The position numbers and the translations under genes are program-made. Below the pieces are notes generated by a model, which was given only the letters and a program-made list of their open reading frames with translations, ran no database searches and was not told the origin of the DNA. Source: Roseovarius nubinhibens ISM (GTDB lineage Bacteria; Pseudomonadota; Alphaproteobacteria; Rhodobacterales; Rhodobacteraceae). From it: a stretch of 64,000 nucleotides of DNA. Below are positions 42,657-49,874 of the stretch, piece after piece. The stretch's first letter is position 1; every line of letters starts with the position of its first letter. Location: positions 3,278,602-3,342,601 of the forward strand of contig NZ_CH724156.1 of assembly GCF_000152625.1 (NCBI RefSeq). The letters are read 5' to 3'.

Positions 42657-42687
42657 CCTCAAGTCTCATGAAACCTTTAAGGTCGGC

Positions 42688-42957
42688 TTACTCCGCGGCC
42701 TCCGCCACTGGCAGAACCGAAATAAAGGTGCGGCCTTTGAGACCCTTGTGAAATTTCACAGAGCCTTCGACGGTCGCAAAGATGGTGTGATCTTTGCCCA
42801 TGCCGACGCCATTACCGGGATACATCTTGGTGCCACGCTGACGCATGATGATGTTGCCGGGGATGACAGCTTCGCCGCCGTATTTCTTCACGCCAAGACG
42901 ACGACCCGCAGAGTCGCGACCGTTACGGGAGGAACCGCCTGCTTTCTTATGTGCCAT
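42688..42957 (-). CDS. rpmA: 50S ribosomal protein L27
   Basis: An 89-residue ribosomal protein with the classic N-terminus [20 protein letters not shown] and [19 protein letters not shown]. Its flexible N-terminus reaches the peptidyl-transferase centre. There is no N-terminal pre-sequence of the Firmicute kind. It follows rplU after 11 bp. Confidence 0.97.
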   Translation of the reverse strand: MAHKKAGGSSRNGRDSAGRRLGVKKYGGEAVIPGNIIMRQRGTKMYPGNGVGMGKDHTIFATVEGSVKFHKGLKGRTFISVLPVAEAAE

Positions 42958-42968
42958 GCTTTCTCTCC

Positions 42969-43628
42969 TTAACCTTTGGTCATTTCTTTGGCCTGTTCGA
43001 TCCAGCCTTCACGCTCGATCCGGCCTTTGAACGACAGTTTCTCGTCCATATCAGCAACATCCGCCTCGGTCCATGCCGCGATCTGGGCAAAGGTGGTGAC
43101 ACCGGCTTCATGCAGCTTCTTCTCCAGCGCGGGGCCAACGCCCGACAGCTGTTTCAGATCGTCGCCACCCGCGGCCGCTTTGGCCTTCTTGGGAGCGTCG
43201 GCTTTCTTCTCAGCTTTCTTTTCGGCTTTCTTGGCGGGCTTTTCAGCCGCGGCCACGGCCACACCGGCCACCGAACCTGCGCCGATCGCTGCTTTCACGC
43301 CGCTCTTCTCCGCCCCTTTTTCAAGGATGTCGGTGATGCGCAGCAGGGTCAGCTGTTGACGGTGACCTTTGGTGCGCTGCGAGCCGTGCTTACGACGACG
43401 CTTGACGAAGTGGATGAGCTTGTCACCCTTGATCTGATCGACCACTTCCGCCTGAACGGCCGCGCCGTCGACCAGCGGAGCACCGAGAACCGGCTTGTCG
43501 CCGCCCAGCATCAGCACTTCGTTGAATTGAACTTTTTCACCGGCATCCGCCGCAAGCTTTTCAACCTTCAGCACATCGCCGGATTGAACCTTGTATTGCT
43601 TGCCGCCGGTTTTGAGAACCGCAAACAT
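42969..43628 (-). CDS. rplU: 50S ribosomal protein L21 with C-terminal HhH extension
   Basis: A 219-residue protein about twice the normal L21 length (about 103). Residues 1-105 are a complete L21 ([20 protein letters not shown], then [20 protein letters not shown]). Residues 106-158 are an Ala/Lys linker with repeated EKKA units. Residues 160-219 form a helix-hairpin-helix module ([20 protein letters not shown]) resembling those fused to other proteins in alphaproteobacteria. The ATG at 43628 is the natural L21 start; the frame is open to 43733. It is first in rplU-rpmA. The extension could bind rRNA or DNA. Confidence 0.93.
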   Translation of the reverse strand: MFAVLKTGGKQYKVQSGDVLKVEKLAADAGEKVQFNEVLMLGGDKPVLGAPLVDGAAVQAEVVDQIKGDKLIHFVKRRRKHGSQRTKGHRQQLTLLRITDILEKGAEKSGVKAAIGAGSVAGVAVAAAEKPAKKAEKKAEKKADAPKKAKAAAGGDDLKQLSGVGPALEKKLHEAGVTTFAQIAAWTEADVADMDEKLSFKGRIEREGWIEQAKEMTKG

Positions 43629-43765
43629 ATTTGCTTCCTTCGTGTTTCCGCGTTCTGTGGTCCCCTTGCGGGTGTTCACGGCCCTTGGGCCACCTCGAAC
43701 AGCGCGCCCCGTTCGGAGCGTCATGTCATACATCCCGCACGGGCCAAGGCCCGCCGGGTTGCGCG

Positions 43766-43794
43766 CTTATTGAGGAGTGCCAGACAAAAGTCAA
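43766..43794 (-). promoter_or_regulatory. rplU-rpmA promoter
   Basis: On the minus strand TTGACT (43794-43789), a 17-bp spacer and AATAAG (43771-43766). It implies a leader of about 130 nt that contains several G/C-rich dyads and could hold autoregulatory structure. Confidence 0.55.
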
Positions 43795-43847
43795 GCGCGT
43801 TTCCCGAGGCTTTCGCCCCCATGGCCCAGAAATCCCCGCGCCCCGGC

Positions 43848-44681
43848 TCAGAGCTCTTCGCTGCGCACAAACTCCGCGAGGCCACGCCCCAGCAAAAAGC
43901 TGTGCAGATCATAGAGCCCGTTGAACGTCTCAAAGAGCGCCGCATTGAGCGCCCGCCCCGGCGTGCCCTGCCAAAACGCGATATAGGCGTCGAGATCCCC
44001 GGGCGGCAAGGGCTCATAGGCAAGCATGAGATAGCCGCCGAGCCAACCCAGCGTGTCGAGCCGGATATCCTCTTCCTGCGCCCAGACATCGCGGATCATC
44101 GCCTCTTCGCTGTCGTCATAGCTGCCACCGCTGGCCAGCCCGCGCAGAAACATCAGATTGGCGTTGAGCATGCCCGAGGCATTGCGCTCCACCAGATCGC
44201 TATCGGCCATGAGCTGCTGGACCTGCGCCGCGATCTCTTTGCCGTCCTCTTCGGCCAGCTCATAGCGCAGAATGGCCGCCTCTTCGGCCCCCTCCGCCAT
44301 CAAGGCCCGCCGCGCGGCGAGCTCGAGCGTGACAATCCGCTGCCCCCGCGCGCTTTCAAAAAACGCAACCATCGGCCCAAGGTCCTGCCCCTCGAGCGCC
44401 GCCGCCATATCCTGCGCGATCACCTCTTCCATCGCCGCTTGGTCGTAAATCCGGCCCACCAGCGCGGTCCAACCCGCCCCGGCAGGCTCGCCGGTATAAT
44501 CCGAGACCAACCCCTCGGCATGGCGCAGACCCTCTTCGCGCATGAGCGCTGCGGTCTCCCCCATCTGCAACGCCACCAAGAGCGCATCGAGATCCCCCGC
44601 CGCCCGCGCCGCACCCGGCAGGCACAGCACCACGGCAAGCGCCGCAGCCTTCAGATCACGCAGCCGGAGGGGAATGGTCAA
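43848..44681 (-). CDS. DUF2059-type exported protein (second of two)
   Basis: A 277-residue protein with a Sec signal peptide (LKAAALAVVLCLPGAARA). The rest is helical and acidic and resembles DUF2059 proteins, especially AAALEGQDLGPMVAFFESAR and the related ESARGQRIVTLELAAR (an F-x-S-x-x-G-Q-R motif). It overlaps the preceding paralogue by four bases. The location is probably periplasmic; function is unknown. Confidence 0.65.
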   Translation of the reverse strand: MTIPLRLRDLKAAALAVVLCLPGAARAAGDLDALLVALQMGETAALMREEGLRHAEGLVSDYTGEPAGAGWTALVGRIYDQAAMEEVIAQDMAAALEGQDLGPMVAFFESARGQRIVTLELAARRALMAEGAEEAAILRYELAEEDGKEIAAQVQQLMADSDLVERNASGMLNANLMFLRGLASGGSYDDSEEAMIRDVWAQEEDIRLDTLGWLGGYLMLAYEPLPPGDLDAYIAFWQGTPGRALNAALFETFNGLYDLHSFLLGRGLAEFVRSEEL

Positions 44682-45574
44682 ATTTCCTGACCCTGCCGCA
44701 GCTTGGCCAGACGCGGCGCGAGCCGTTCGAGCCGGTTCGCCATGACCTCATATTGAACGGCATTCAGCAATTCATAGACCCTTTGCATCTCCGGCTCGGC
44801 CAGCGCGTCCGCATAGCGCGCGATCTCCTCGTCGGAAAACTCCTGATAGACCCGCGCCGCATGGGCGAGGTTGGCCGCCCGCAGCTCCTCGCGGAGCGCC
44901 TCATAGCCCGTCGCCATCTGCGCCCGCAACATGCCTTCGTCAAGCTCAACCTCGAAAAGCCCCGCCTCCGAGGCCGCCATCAGGAACCGGACCTGAATAT
45001 CCTGCACCGCCCGCGCCGACACGCCCTGCGCGTCAATGCCAAAGGCCAGCCGCTCCAGCTCTGCCCGCCGCGTCTTGCTGACATCGCTCAGAATCGCCTC
45101 GGCCTCGGCCTCCCGCTCGGGGCTGCTCTCTTCGACATGGCTGGCGTTTTCCACCGCCACCAGACGCTGGCCCAGGTCACTGCCGTAAAACGCCACCGCC
45201 TCTTCGCGCATCTTGTCGCTGAGATTGGGCTCGAGCATGGTCATCGCCAGATCCTGCAGCTTGGCCTCCTCATAGAGATCCGCCACCTGGGCCTGCCAAT
45301 TCTGCGCAAACTCTTCTTCCGGCAGGCCGAGCATCACCGGCGCATCCTTCATCTGCGACTGCACGCTGGTGATCGCCACGTCAAAGCCGGTGACCTGCAG
45401 AAACTCGCGAATCTCCGCCCGTTCCGCCGCCACGGCCGCGCCCGCGCCAAGCCCCAGCCCCACCGCGGGCGCCACGCCAAACACCAGCATCGGCGCGGTC
45501 AGCGCCGCCAATCCCGCCTGACGCAGCTGACGCATCCGGGCAAACGGCCTGATATGGGAAGGGTTCATTGTCAT
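44678..45574 (-). CDS. DUF2059-type exported protein (first of two)
   Basis: A 298-residue paralogue of the following gene product. The N-terminus has a long n-region, then a hydrophobic stretch (VGLGLGAGAAVAAERA) consistent with a signal peptide. The DUF2059-like helices include KMREEAVAFYGSDLGQRLVA, which parallels FFESARGQRIV in the neighbour. It ends YEVMANRLERLAPRLAKLRQ. The ATGA overlap couples the two, and they may act together. Confidence 0.65.
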   Translation of the reverse strand: MTMNPSHIRPFARMRQLRQAGLAALTAPMLVFGVAPAVGLGLGAGAAVAAERAEIREFLQVTGFDVAITSVQSQMKDAPVMLGLPEEEFAQNWQAQVADLYEEAKLQDLAMTMLEPNLSDKMREEAVAFYGSDLGQRLVAVENASHVEESSPEREAEAEAILSDVSKTRRAELERLAFGIDAQGVSARAVQDIQVRFLMAASEAGLFEVELDEGMLRAQMATGYEALREELRAANLAHAARVYQEFSDEEIARYADALAEPEMQRVYELLNAVQYEVMANRLERLAPRLAKLRQGQEI

Positions 45575-45703
45575 AACGCACCTCTGGTCTGTGTCGAAAC
45601 GGAACTGTCTCTGTCAGACTTAGGAGATTTCTCTTCACTCGCAATGCAAATCCCTCTTGCCACCCCGGACAAAGGCAATTAAACGCCCCCCACAGACCCC
45701 CGC

Positions 45704-45793
45704 GGAGAGGTGCCGGAGTGGTCGAACGGGGCGGTCTCGAAAACCGTTGAGCCTTTACGGGTTCCCAGGGTTCGAATCCCTGTCTCTCCGCCA
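45704..45793 (+). tRNA. tRNA-Ser (CGA)
   Basis: 90 nt with an encoded CCA and a long variable arm (GTTGAGCCTTTACGGGTTCC region). Acceptor GGAGAGG, anticodon loop CTCGAAA giving CGA, TpsiC loop TTCGAAT. It marks the left edge of the accessory stretch. Confidence 0.95.
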
Positions 45794-46080
45794 CTATCCC
45801 CTGAAATGATTAAAAATTAATCCGCCCAGCCCCTGGGCCGGCATAACGATCAGGCCGCCCTCTGGACGCGACATCAGGCAGGTCCGAGCCGCACCCGCCC
45901 ATCTGTCGCGCGCGCCCGCCCGACGCCCATAGGCACTCTCCCGCCGATTTCGGGCGACCGTATCTGCTCAGCCAGCAGATCCCCTCCACATCGAAGGTTT
46001 CTCTCGCCAGATATGGTGCGCCGCGATCGCCTCGCGCCATCTGGCCGCGCCTCTTAGGTCGGTCGAGGGTGACGCGCCCC

Positions 46081-46788
46081 CTATACTTCTTTCAACTGAT
46101 AGAATGGCGACGTTATCAAACCCGCTTCGTCAATGGCGGCTTTCAAACGGTCCGACACGTAGAAGTTAAACCCTGAAATGCCAGTCTCGGGCGTGACAAG
46201 CCCCCGCCAGATATGGTGATCCCCGATCACGCTGCGCGACATCGCGATCCCATGTGCATAGGTTTTCTTGGGGCGTTTCATCTTTTCGATTCGGATAGAT
46301 CTTTCCCAGCAATCCGGATCGCTTTTTTCCCGATCCCAAGCGTCCAGTTGCGTCAGGACCCGAAGCGTAAAATACGTGTCTGGAAACTCCGCCCCCGAGG
46401 GCTGTTTGATCGTGATCGGTCGAAACTGATGCCGTCCTGGCTCTAGTCTCTCGATTACGTCCCTTAATCGTTCGGTGACAGCAATACCCAGTCCTAGAAG
46501 GATGACATCACCCAAACTCTTATATGGTTTCGCCAGCACAAAAATTTTCGGCAACAGATCCTCGTCTATCGGTAGCAAACCTCCAAGGCAGTCATCGATG
46601 AATGCCGATTTAAACTGTGGAAAAAACTCATGCGTAGTCGCCCCGTTGGCCGACATTTCGTTAAAGCGCTGCTCAAGATGCTCCCAATAGCCCGGCATGT
46701 CAGCATCCGGGAGAAATTTTCCAAAGCTTGCCGAGTTGTCAAACCCATAGACCATGTTGCGTCTCCACGATTTTTTCTCTTTGGCCAA
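46081..46788 (-). CDS. Putative immunity-type protein (DUF1629/Imm11-like)
   Basis: A 235-residue soluble protein with more mixed codon use than the core genes around it. The C-terminus (IWRGLVTPETGISGFNFYVS then DRLKAAIDEAGLITSPFY) follows the pattern of DUF1629/Imm11 immunity proteins, where a residue stretch F-x-V-S-x-x-L-K precedes the end; the middle has FPDTYFTLRVLTQLDAWDR. Such proteins neutralise polymorphic toxins. No toxin gene is adjacent, so it would be an orphan. The family call is from memory of the pattern and is not certain. It is the first complete gene after the tRNA-Ser side. Confidence 0.45.
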   Translation of the reverse strand: MAKEKKSWRRNMVYGFDNSASFGKFLPDADMPGYWEHLEQRFNEMSANGATTHEFFPQFKSAFIDDCLGGLLPIDEDLLPKIFVLAKPYKSLGDVILLGLGIAVTERLRDVIERLEPGRHQFRPITIKQPSGAEFPDTYFTLRVLTQLDAWDREKSDPDCWERSIRIEKMKRPKKTYAHGIAMSRSVIGDHHIWRGLVTPETGISGFNFYVSDRLKAAIDEAGLITSPFYQLKEV

Positions 46789-46847
46789 AGCTAAGAGAAC
46801 ATTGTTTTCCCCGCCCCCAGACGGCGCATGATTGCTCCCCCGGCGCT

Positions 46848-47133
46848 CTATTCCTCGCGAAAGGCTTGCATGAGCTGCTCTTCAAACGGCTTCACCAGAT
46901 AGCTCAGAACCGTGCGCTCCCCGGTCTGCACATAGGCCTCCACCGGCATGCCGGGCACCAACTCACGATCCCCCAAGCGGCCAAGCTCCTCCGCCGTGAC
47001 CTCCACGGTCACGCGAAAATAATGTTGGCCGGTCACCTCATCCATCACCGAACTGGGCGAAATATCCGCCACCTGACCAGAGAGCTCGGGCATGGTGCGC
47101 GCGTTGAACGCCGGAAACCGCAGCTTTGTATGA
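46848..47133 (-). pseudogene. Truncated HlyD-family adaptor (C-terminal fragment)
   Basis: About 95 codons of the C-terminal end of a type I secretion periplasmic adaptor: KLRFPAFNART then MPELSGQVADISPSSV, YFRVTVEV, LVPGMPVEAYVQTGERTVL and SYLVKPFEEQLMQAFREE, the classic HlyD end. Upstream of about 47133 the similarity stops abruptly, and the only ATG there (47181) is in a different frame. The N-terminal two thirds, with membrane helix and coiled coil, are missing. It is a deletion remnant; a 81-codon frame from 47093 could still be translated but should not function. Confidence 0.75.
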
Positions 47134-47190
47134 ACTCTTCTTTCAACAAATGTCTTGGCGGCAATGCAAATTCGGTCATGGTTAAACTCA

Positions 47191-48054
47191 CTATTGGCTC
47201 AAATTCCGAGACTTGTCATAGTCGGTTGCCGCGGAAAGCAACGCGACCACCTTGGTGTAGATGTCCTGGATGTCGCGAAGGTGCTGCCCATGAAAACTCA
47301 GCAAAGCATCCCTGTTTTGGGGCAACCAAATGCGGGCCCCGCAGAGTGCTCCTCCTGCAGCTTTCGCATGCGCGAAGCAGCTTGCACTGCCCAATATCGC
47401 GCCGGATCTGTCGTAGATCACATACCGGTCGCTGTCTTCTTTTCCCACCGAACAGCCGCGCAGGTAGGAGTATTTGCCTGGATGCGACCCCAGCCCCCTT
47501 GACCGCAGCTCGGTTTCGGCAGCCTGAATCTCGGTGTCATTTGGCGCGCGCAGCAGGAAGATACCCGGAAACACCTCACGACCAGGTCGGCAGATGAAGC
47601 GTGCGTATTTGTCGATGTTGGAGGAAAACGACAGCTCGGGCTCGATATACTGCCCTGATCCGTAAATGACCGGCAGCGCATTCAGGGCAACACGCAGGAT
47701 CGAATGTTTTGGCTCATCATACGGGTTCTCGACCAGCGCAAGGTCAGGCAGCTTCACCGAAAAAGACAGGTTCCAGTTGTTTTTCCAAGCCGGGTTCTGC
47801 TCAATCTGTTCTTCAGTCCGCAACAGATCTGGATTACTTACATACATGCCCTTTGGAAAGCGCAGCACCCAAACCGGGTCATCCTCAGTGCCGCGCACAT
47901 CATCCGCGCCCCGGTCGATCAGCTGATATTCGACGGACCCATCGGCAAGCGTCACCGGGGGGATGAACAACGGGCTGGGACGGGGCGGCCACCACATGGC
48001 AATGACCATATATCCAACCATCAAGAAGGTGATCGCAATCAACACTTTCTTCAT
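47191..48054 (-). CDS. Unknown anchored protein in the tRNA-bounded stretch
   Basis: A 287-residue protein that I do not recognise. Residues 1-20 (KKVLIAITFLMVGYMVIAMW) form one hydrophobic segment, a signal anchor, leaving a long probably periplasmic domain. That domain is rich in Asp/Pro/Tyr and has four Cys (in FICRPGRE, RGCSVGKE, SCFAHAK and GALCGARIW) that could form two disulfides. The codon use is less GC-biased than in the core genes. It precedes the HlyD remnant and follows the HlyC-like gene on the same strand. Confidence 0.6.
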   Translation of the reverse strand: MKKVLIAITFLMVGYMVIAMWWPPRPSPLFIPPVTLADGSVEYQLIDRGADDVRGTEDDPVWVLRFPKGMYVSNPDLLRTEEQIEQNPAWKNNWNLSFSVKLPDLALVENPYDEPKHSILRVALNALPVIYGSGQYIEPELSFSSNIDKYARFICRPGREVFPGIFLLRAPNDTEIQAAETELRSRGLGSHPGKYSYLRGCSVGKEDSDRYVIYDRSGAILGSASCFAHAKAAGGALCGARIWLPQNRDALLSFHGQHLRDIQDIYTKVVALLSAATDYDKSRNLSQ

Positions 48055-48094
48055 AGGGAACCTTTGAGTATTGGCACGTAGGCGATTTGTCGGA

Positions 48095-48667
48095 TTAGGC
48101 TGGAGTTCTCACAGGTTTTTCAGCCGCATTGGCCTGCGACGCGCCCATCTTTTCCAGCGTCTCTTTGTCCACCAGACGGCCGATGATCGGATGCAGGCGC
48201 AGGTCGCCCTCTTTCACCACCTGTTTGAAATTGGCGAGCACGCTGGCGGTGATCTTGCGGTCCTGCGCGATCACATCGATGAGCCAATTGGTCTCGCCGC
48301 TCGTCCAATCCTCGGGCTTGAGGCGCAGCGGCCAGACGCCATTGCGAATTTGCTCGCGGATCTTGGCATCGACTTCTTCCGACACGCTGGCCCAGATCGC
48401 GAGGCCGCTGATATCGGCAAGATCGCCGCGCTCCTTGTCCGCCGGATAGGCAATGGCGAGCCGGTCGCGGATCAGCGGGTCGAGCACCAGATGCTGCAGA
48501 TCGGCAAGCGTCTGATGCCGATAGCGCGGCAGCGCCATCATCGCCATCACCACCTTGCCAAAGCTCTCGCGCATCTGCACGCGCAGCTGGGCAATCTTGA
48601 CAATGATTTCGGGATCGATTTCTGAGGAACTGTCAGGCTCGGGTTTTGGATTGGCCGATTTGGTCAA
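48095..48667 (-). CDS. Toxin-activating lysine-acyltransferase (HlyC-like)
   Basis: A 190-residue protein of the HlyC family, which moves an acyl chain from ACP to internal lysines of RTX protoxins in the cytoplasm. Seen: the region LPRYRHQTLADL with candidate catalytic His51, then LAIWASVSEEVDAKIREQI and the diagnostic EDWTSGETNWLIDVIA with candidate Asp131. It lacks the usual S-P-L-H-R form at the His, as in divergent members. No RTX toxin (GGxGxDxLx repeats) is in the window, so the substrate is unknown. It lies next to an HlyD remnant, which supports an RTX origin. Confidence 0.7.
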   Translation of the reverse strand: MTKSANPKPEPDSSSEIDPEIIVKIAQLRVQMRESFGKVVMAMMALPRYRHQTLADLQHLVLDPLIRDRLAIAYPADKERGDLADISGLAIWASVSEEVDAKIREQIRNGVWPLRLKPEDWTSGETNWLIDVIAQDRKITASVLANFKQVVKEGDLRLHPIIGRLVDKETLEKMGASQANAAEKPVRTPA

Positions 48668-48960
48668 ATGCGCTCCACGGGTTACTCGTTAACAATACAC
48701 AACCGATGTAGATCACAGGCCACGCCGCAGGATCAAGACAATTTGAAATGTCTTCAACCCTAAGATTATTCTACTAAAATATACGCACATTCGCATGCCC
48801 TGCACGGCGCAGTTCTGTGAATGGTGAGCGTTAACCTGTGATCGCCGCCGTCAAAAAGCTCGTCAAAAGCGCAGAGCCAGATCCGGGGAATCGCCAAATT
48901 CCAAACCAGGCGCGCCGCAAACCCGCAGCACAGCCCGTTTCAGTCAGCCATCAGGAAAAA

Positions 48961-49035
48961 TGGTGGGTGATAAGAGATTCGAACTCCTGACATCTTCGAT
49001 GTGAACGAAGCGCTCTACCACTGAGCTAATCACCC
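48961..49035 (-). tRNA. tRNA-Val (CAC)
   Basis: 75 nt with an encoded CCA. On the minus strand: acceptor GGGTGAT, D-arm GCTCAGTGGTAGAGC, anticodon loop TTCACAT in a CTTCG/CGAAG stem giving CAC, TpsiC loop TTCGAAT. It marks the right edge of the accessory stretch. Confidence 0.95.
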
Positions 49036-49053
49036 GTGCGCCGCTCTTTAGCG

Positions 49054-49626
49054 CTACTCGGCGTCGTCTGCAACCGTCTCTTTGTCATCTTTTTCATTCG
49101 GCTTGGCCTGACGTATTTTCGCGATGATGATCCGGGCCCCGGCGCTGTCCTTGACGCGGTTCTGCTTGATCTTGCCCAGCGGCGGCAAATTGATCTCGCG
49201 CCCCTGCGCGAGCGCCTCGCCAATCACCTCGAGCGCCGCCTCGATGGCGGGCTTCACCTGGTTCTTCTTGATCCCCGACCGATCCGCCGTCTTCTTGAAC
49301 AGCTCCTGCTTCTTGAGCTGCGGCCCGCCGTCCCCGGCCGTGACCTGCGTGGTCTCGGTCGGCTGCACCACAGAGGCCACCGGTGGCTTCACCGGGCTGG
49401 CGATCTTGGCGGCGGGCGGTGCCGGCACATGCGAGGTCGAGGGTTTCGCCACAGCGGCCGGCGGCGCCACGGAGGGCGGCGGCGTCACCGAGGCCAGAGG
49501 TGCGGACACCTTGGCGTCAGTCTTGGCCGCCGCTGGCTTGGCGGCTGGCTTGGCGGCTTTGCCCGCTTTCGATGCGGATTTGCGCGCAGTCTTGGCGGAT
49601 GATTTGCGGGTGGTCCGGCCTGTCAT
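49054..49626 (-). CDS. HU-type DNA-binding protein with histone-H1-like tail
   Basis: A 190-residue nucleoid-associated protein. Residues 1-100 are a basic, Ala/Lys/Pro-rich tail of the H1 type (SAKTARKSASKAGKAAKPAA, then Pro/Val-rich). Residues 103-172 form an HU/IHF-like domain (LKKQELFKKTADRSGIKKNQ, then INLPPLGKIKQNRVKDSAGA). The acidic end is DDKETVADDAE. The start at 49626 has GAGG upstream; the frame opens to 49671. It probably compacts or bends DNA. It is preceded (49810-49863) by iteron copy C. Confidence 0.82.
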   Translation of the reverse strand: MTGRTTRKSSAKTARKSASKAGKAAKPAAKPAAAKTDAKVSAPLASVTPPPSVAPPAAVAKPSTSHVPAPPAAKIASPVKPPVASVVQPTETTQVTAGDGGPQLKKQELFKKTADRSGIKKNQVKPAIEAALEVIGEALAQGREINLPPLGKIKQNRVKDSAGARIIIAKIRQAKPNEKDDKETVADDAE

Positions 49627-49809
49627 GTTTCTTCGCCTCTTGTTTTGCTCTGAGGTGACGATACCGCCCAAACCGTATCGAAACCATCAATTTGTTGCGA
49701 GAGCCCCGCGCCCTCGCAATTTCGCAGAGATGGCCACGCGCGCCGCGCCTTCCGTGAGATCGCGCACAAAAACCGCCTTACACCTAAGCCAGGCCCAGCC
49801 CAAATCGCG

Positions 49810-49863
49810 CACTGTCGTGATACCGTCGCAATACCGACAGATTACCGACGTGGCATTTCGGGG
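49810..49863 (+). repeat. Intergenic iteron element, copy C
   Basis: It opens CACTGTCG and has TACCGTCG, TACCGACA and TACCGACG at 11-bp spacing, ending GGCATTTCGGGG. It lies downstream of the HerA-like gene and 184 bp upstream of the H1/HU fusion gene, both on the minus strand. Confidence 0.65.
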
Positions 49864-49874
49864 CCATCCAGCCC

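Noticed and set aside
45810-46040. A 76-codon minus-strand frame after tRNA-Ser
   Set aside because: It has no ribosome site, no domain and shadow-like composition (Arg/Gly-rich). The 287-bp gap is left unannotated.
49054-49126. Idea that the acidic tail of the HU fusion is a frameshifted separate gene
   Set aside because: The frame is continuous and short acidic tails are common; nothing indicates a second gene.
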